Assembly: GCA_014380255.1 (NCBI GenBank)
Contig: JACMKG010000006.1
Span: 1-9,241 of the forward strand
Length of the DNA: 9,241 nt
Direction of reading: 5' to 3'
Origin: Prolixibacteraceae bacterium
Lineage (GTDB): Bacteria; Bacteroidota; Bacteroidia; Bacteroidales; Prolixibacteraceae
Part shown: positions 6,647-9,241 of the stretch, piece after piece
Layout: each line of letters starts with the position of its first letter
How positions within the stretch are numbered: the first letter of the stretch is position 1
Notes under the pieces: model-generated
What the model was told of the DNA's origin: nothing
The model's input: only the letters and a program-made list of their open reading frames with translations
The model's database searches: none
Made by a program: the position numbers and the translations under genes

Positions 6647-6654
6647 CAAAACTA
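6647..6654 (-). promoter_or_regulatory. Bacteroidota-type -7 promoter box for recF
   Basis: The minus strand reads TAGTTTTG, an exact TAnnTTTG match 22 bases ahead of the recF ATG. A TTTA about 21 bases upstream is a possible -33 element. This implies a short leader. Confidence 0.48.
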
Positions 6655-6769
6655 CTATTTCCAGTTGGTTTTCAGTAAAAAATAATCATTCATTCCGCGA
6701 TTAACAGCCCTGTGTTGATTAATATTCTAACTAAAATATAAAAACTATCAATTATTTTTGAAAATAAAC

Positions 6770-6777
6770 TATTTTTG
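6770..6777 (+). promoter_or_regulatory. Bacteroidota-type -7 promoter box for TPR gene
   Basis: TATTTTTG at 6770-6777 matches TAnnTTTG, 31 bases before the chosen ATG at 6809. An identical word lies at 6753-6760 and could be an alternative. No convincing -33 TTTG was found for either. Both boxes argue against translation starting at the upstream in-frame ATG at 6758. Confidence 0.45.
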
Positions 6778-6808
6778 CTCCACGATTTTTGAAAAACAGA
6801 TCTACAAC

Positions 6809-7501
6809 ATGACAAACGAGAAAAAACACAATCAGGTGGATAATTTGACCGAGGTAGAAAGTGCTTTAACTAAAACAGAGCAGTTTCTTGAATCCAATCA
6901 GAAACTAATTTCTATTGTAATCGGTGCAATTGTAGTGATAGCTGTAGGATATCTTGCATTTAATAAGTTTTATCTTGAACCACGTGTTCAAAAAGCGCAG
7001 GATGAAATGTTCCAGGCTCAGATTTACTTCGAGAAAGATTCATTTAATCTGGCACTCAACGGTGACGGAAATAACCCAGGCTTCCTGGATATTATCGACG
7101 ACTACGGTTCAACTGATGCGGGCAACGTGGCAAACTATTATGCCGGTATTTCTTACCTGCACTCAGGTCAGTTTGAAAAAGCGATCGACCATCTGAAGAA
7201 ATTCGATACCGATGATGTTTTGCTTGGTCCAATTGCAGTAGGCGCTCAGGGCGATGCCAATGTTGAGCTTGGAAAAACGGATAAGGCCATCGACCTTTAT
7301 ACAGAAGCCTATAAAATGAACGACAACGAGCTTACCAGCCCCATTTATATGCTGAAGGCTGCAGAACTGCTCGAAAGCAACAACAAGGCTGCTGAGGCGC
7401 TTAAAATATACGAAACAATTAAAGAGAAATTTCCTTTAAGCAACGAAGGAAGAAACATTGACAAGTATATTGCCCGTGTAAAAGTTAAAATGAACGCATA
7501 A
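6809..7501 (+). CDS. Membrane-anchored tetratricopeptide repeat protein
   Basis: Counting from the ATG at 6809, the protein has 230 residues. A polar N-terminal tail is followed by one membrane helix (about 33-51, LISIVIGAIVVIAVGYLAF) and then a region with at least three TPR-like helix pairs: about 108-133 (ANYYAGISYLHSGQFEKAI), 141-170 (GDANVELGKTDKAIDLY) and 178-209 (AAELLESNNKAAEALKIY). The layout resembles the YfgM/TPR_21 type, with a single anchor and a soluble repeat domain, probably outside the cytoplasmic membrane. TPRs bind proteins; the partner is unknown. A frame extension to 6758 would add 17 residues but starts within promoter-like DNA. The gene is divergent from recF and followed by a terminator, then ribH. 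This neighbourhood is, as far as I recall, common in Bacteroidota. Confidence 0.88.
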   Translation: MTNEKKHNQVDNLTEVESALTKTEQFLESNQKLISIVIGAIVVIAVGYLAFNKFYLEPRVQKAQDEMFQAQIYFEKDSFNLALNGDGNNPGFLDIIDDYGSTDAGNVANYYAGISYLHSGQFEKAIDHLKKFDTDDVLLGPIAVGAQGDANVELGKTDKAIDLYTEAYKMNDNELTSPIYMLKAAELLESNNKAAEALKIYETIKEKFPLSNEGRNIDKYIARVKVKMNA

Positions 7502-7562
7502 ATAGATATACTAAGGCCTTCATGGTCTTAATATTAATCTTTACCTGTTAATAAATAATATA

Positions 7563-7598
7563 AAAAAGTCCCCTCTCTGCAGGGGATTTTTTATTTTT
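7563..7598 (+). terminator. Rho-independent terminator after TPR gene
   Basis: TCCCCT at 7569-7574 pairs with AGGGGA at 7581-7586 around a 6-base loop. An A-run before and a T-run after (7587-7592, continuing to 7598) extend the stem and provide the U-tract. The A-run on the other side means it could also act on the minus strand. It separates the TPR gene from ribH. Confidence 0.8.
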
Positions 7599-7599
7599 G
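7592..7599 (+). promoter_or_regulatory. Possible ribH -7 promoter box overlapping the terminator tail
   Basis: TATTTTTG at 7592-7599 fits TAnnTTTG and lies 21 bases before the ribH ATG. It shares bases with the T-tract of the preceding terminator. The -33 position would fall in the terminator hairpin, where no TTTG is present, so the call rests on the -7 word and its distance alone. Confidence 0.42.
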
Positions 7600-7620
7600 A
7601 TCCCCTTTAAACATCAACCT

Positions 7621-8109
7621 ATGGCTACAAAGAATTTATCAGAATATGATCTTACCACCGTACCTGATGCTGCAGAACTAAAGTTTGGCATCGTGGTGGC
7701 AGAATGGAATTACGAGGTTACCGGTGCGCTGGCTCAGGGCGCTGTTGATACCCTCAAAAGACACGGTGCCAAAGACGAAAGCATCCTGGTGAAACATGTG
7801 CCCGGCAGCTTTGAACTAACCCTTGGAGCCCAGTATATGGCTGAATTCACCGACGTGGATGCCATCATCATCCTGGGCTGCGTGATACAAGGGGAAACAC
7901 GCCACTTTGATTTCATTTGCGAAGGAGTCACTCAGGGAATTACCAACCTGAACATCAAATACAACAAGCCTTTTATCTTCGGCTTGCTGACCACTGATAA
8001 CCAGCAACAGGCGCTTGACCGTGCCGGAGGCCGACTGGGCAACAAGGGCGACGAGGCTGCCGTTACGGCCATCAAGATGCTGGCCCTGCGCAACGACCTT
8101 TCCAAATAG
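7621..8109 (+). CDS. ribH: 6,7-dimethyl-8-ribityllumazine synthase (riboflavin synthase beta chain)
   Basis: RibH condenses 5-amino-6-ribitylamino-uracil with 3,4-dihydroxy-2-butanone 4-phosphate, the penultimate step of riboflavin synthesis. From the ATG at 7621 it has 162 residues, a normal length. A TTG 24 bases upstream in frame lies in the promoter/terminator overlap and is rejected. Active-site segments are clear: [10 protein letters not shown] (Trp29-Asn30, aromatic ring stacking), VPGSFEL (60-66), GETRHFDF (91-98) with the catalytic His95, FGLLTTDN (120-127), and Arg134 in ALDRAGG for substrate phosphate. [13 protein letters not shown] (141-153) is typical of the C-terminal helix. It stands as its own unit; no other riboflavin gene and no FMN riboswitch were seen in the short leader. 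Confidence 0.96.
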   Translation: MATKNLSEYDLTTVPDAAELKFGIVVAEWNYEVTGALAQGAVDTLKRHGAKDESILVKHVPGSFELTLGAQYMAEFTDVDAIIILGCVIQGETRHFDFICEGVTQGITNLNIKYNKPFIFGLLTTDNQQQALDRAGGRLGNKGDEAAVTAIKMLALRNDLSK

Positions 8110-8316
8110 ATATACACAAGCTCACGGATCACAAATGAACATCCGAATAAACACCAATAAATAAGACAAAAACCGGATAAAGCGTAAAAGGCAGCGGATA
8201 ACTGTATATGAAATTCCGGGGACTGTACCGGTTTTTGTGTAAATGAATTGGAAGCTCTCCTATGGATTGAACCTCCTTGGTCAGGATCCTGTTAAGTTTC
8301 CAAATTCCATGACCCA

Positions 8317-8412
8317 AAGCTCTATATTAACTCTATGTCAGGGCTATGTCAGGTCTAACTTTCGTTTTCAAAAATATAGAGCCAACATAGCGTTAATATA
8401 GAGCTTACATAG
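8317..8412. repeat. Palindromic element with 22-bp-spaced internal repeats
   Basis: Arms 8317-8338 and 8385-8406 are reverse complements at 21 of 22 positions; the outer 15 bp (AAGCTCTATATTAAC) are perfect. The right half also contains two direct copies of AATATAGAGCnnACATAG (8373-8390 and 8395-8412), exactly 22 bp apart. The left half contains CTATGTCAGG twice (8333-8342 and 8344-8353). It is non-coding. It looks like a dispersed intergenic repeat (REP/MITE-like), but dispersal cannot be judged from one window. Confidence 0.65.
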
Positions 8413-8510
8413 GGTTTGTGCCAATCACAATCACATGCAAGGCCTTTGTCTTTGCATGATTCATCCTTTTATTCACCGCCTTTTTGGATTGAACCTTTCC
8501 ATCCATCAGT

Positions 8511-8531
8511 CCTTCAATCCTTCAATCCTTC
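8511..8531. repeat. Tandem ccttcaat octamer
   Basis: The unit ccttcaat occurs at 8511-8518 and 8519-8526, then a partial copy. It has the same 8-bp period as the array between recF and the DUF721 gene, but a different word. Confidence 0.55.
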
Positions 8532-8550
8532 CGGGCCTTTCCCATGACTT

Positions 8551-8581
8551 GTAAATGAAAAAAGGGGCCTAAGCCCCTTTT
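8551..8581 (-). terminator. Rho-independent terminator of the Spy-like gene
   Basis: A 9-bp stem pairs 8560-8568 with 8573-8581 (AAAAGGGGC with GCCCCTTTT) around a CTAA loop. On the minus strand it is followed by a TTTTTCATTT tail, placing it 32 bases past the stop at 8613. The plus-strand side has four T's within the stem, so weak action on ribH read-through is possible. Confidence 0.8.
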
Positions 8582-8612
8582 CCCCTTAAAAATCAAACAT
8601 TAATAACCTTAA

Positions 8613-9074
8613 CTATTGCCCGGCACCCCCGAAGCGGCCCTGGCCATTCTTTCTCATTTCTTCACGCTTTTTCTGCATATCGTTGTACAGCTTCAATTGG
8701 TCGGGTGTTAGGATCGCTTTGATTTCCTTATCCCTTTCAGCCTGTATTTTCATCATCTCTTCACGCATTTTAGTCCTTTCATCTTCGCTTGCATCCCTCA
8801 TCTTCGACCAGTCGAAGGTTTGCTTTTCAGCATACTTTTTATTGATTGCAACCACTTTCGCTTCCTGCTCTTTGTTTAGTTTCAACTGTTCCACCAACTG
8901 TTGGGTCTGGCGCTGCTGTCTCTGTTCGGGCGTCATCATGGGACGATCACCCCGGCTGCCAGGCCTTCCCTGCTCCGTGCTCTTTGATGGACGCTGTCCA
9001 CCGCCACGTTCCTGACCAAAAGTTGCTACAGATAAAACAAGCAACAATCCCATCAATAAACTTAGCTTTTTCAT
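8613..9074 (-). CDS. Secreted Spy/CpxP-like (LTxxQ-type) protein
   Basis: The 153-residue product starts with a signal peptide of about 20 residues (MKKLSLLMGLLLVLSVATFG), followed by a low-complexity Gly/Arg/Pro/Gln linker (22-58). Residues 59-142 are highly charged and helical. They contain two LTxxQ-like motifs, LNKEQ at 66-70 and LTPDQ at 122-126, spaced as in Spy and CpxP periplasmic chaperones, with a long KMREEMMKIQAERDKEIK helix between. The tail is Gly-rich (143-153). A periplasmic role in folding or envelope/metal stress is inferred from the family. Bacteroidota have many such proteins (some under DUF4890) with unknown function. The ATG at 9074 is preferred because it puts the signal peptide first. 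TATTTTAG on the minus strand at about 9130-9137 is a loose promoter candidate. It is a single-gene unit ending at a strong terminator. Confidence 0.8.
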   Translation of the reverse strand: MKKLSLLMGLLLVLSVATFGQERGGGQRPSKSTEQGRPGSRGDRPMMTPEQRQQRQTQQLVEQLKLNKEQEAKVVAINKKYAEKQTFDWSKMRDASEDERTKMREEMMKIQAERDKEIKAILTPDQLKLYNDMQKKREEMRKNGQGRFGGAGQ

Positions 9075-9241
9075 TAGTTCCTATTTAATCATGAATGATT
9101 CGTTGACTACCCTATTGACTATTAAAAACTAAAATAGTTTAACTTGATAAGACATAAAATTTATCATCCCCCATCCTGCATCCCTTTACCTCTAAAAAAT
9201 GGCTCAAATAAACAAACGAACTAAAATGACATACCTTTAAC

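Larger units (their letters stand above)
8110..8612. other. 503-bp non-coding spacer between convergent ribH and Spy-like gene
   Basis: No credible ORF is present. In order it holds: an 11-bp inverted repeat (8166-8176 with 8228-8238, ACAAAAACCGG and its complement, 51 bases apart) that might help end ribH transcription; a 12-bp direct repeat TGGATTGAACCT at 8263-8274 and 8485-8496; a palindromic AT-rich element (8317-8412); a small hairpin at 8434-8440/8452-8458 (CATGCAA/TTGCATG); an 8-bp tandem ccttcaat (8511-8526, continuing partly to 8531); and a strong terminator at 8560-8581. Confidence 0.7.

Noticed and set aside
8166..8238. Terminator for ribH formed by the 11-bp inverted repeat
   Set aside because: The arms are 51 bases apart and the T-run lies inside the right arm, not after it, so a standard Rho-independent terminator is not supported; kept only as an inverted repeat.
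8129..8317. A 62-residue minus-strand ORF in the ribH downstream spacer
   Set aside because: It runs through repeat and inverted-repeat DNA, has no family resemblance and no promoter-like sequence; probably a chance open frame.
9220..9241. Minus-strand tail encoding VKGMSF then a stop, possibly the C-terminal end of a gene lying to the right
   Set aside because: Only six codons are visible, which cannot support a call. The 9075-9241 region otherwise shows no gene.

Overview
The window looks like ordinary chromosome from a member of the Bacteroidota, probably a Bacteroidales- or Marinilabiliales-type bacterium. Three things point there. The proteins resemble that phylum throughout: FKBP lipoproteins with Bacteroidota-style lipoboxes, a DciA-like DUF721 protein beside RecF, and a TPR membrane protein next to lumazine synthase. 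Several genes have a TAnnTTTG -7 box, the promoter signature of this phylum, just upstream. The spacers carry short, word-like repeats. No plasmid, phage, transposase, rRNA, tRNA or CRISPR was seen.

Layout, left to right: the 3' part of an SMP-30/gluconolactonase-type beta-propeller gene (+, cut by the window edge); a 335-bp spacer between convergent genes, almost filled by an inverted-repeat element; a membrane protein fusing a YciB/IspZ-like N-terminus to a Nudix hydrolase (-); a Rho-independent terminator; two FKBP-type prolyl isomerase lipoproteins and an NrnA-like DHH phosphoesterase, read leftward as an operon (nrnA, then FKBP, then FKBP); ndk (+); a repeat-rich spacer; a DUF721/DciA-like gene and recF (-), separated by an octamer-repeat spacer; a divergent TPR membrane protein (+); a terminator; ribH (+); a 503-bp spacer with a palindromic repeat element and a terminator; and a secreted Spy/CpxP-like protein (-). 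The last 167 bases hold no supportable gene.

The functional themes are housekeeping. They cover nucleotide turnover (NrnA removes nanoRNA or pAp; Ndk balances NTP pools), replication and repair (RecF; DciA-like helicase loader), riboflavin synthesis (RibH), and envelope folding and stress (two FKBP lipoproteins, the TPR protein, the Spy-like protein).

I found no undescribed multi-gene system. The most unusual items are the YciB-Nudix fusion, the dense 7-, 8- and 9-bp-period tandem repeats confined to spacers, the inverted-repeat element sitting between two convergent stop codons, and the palindromic element near 8.3-8.4 kb.
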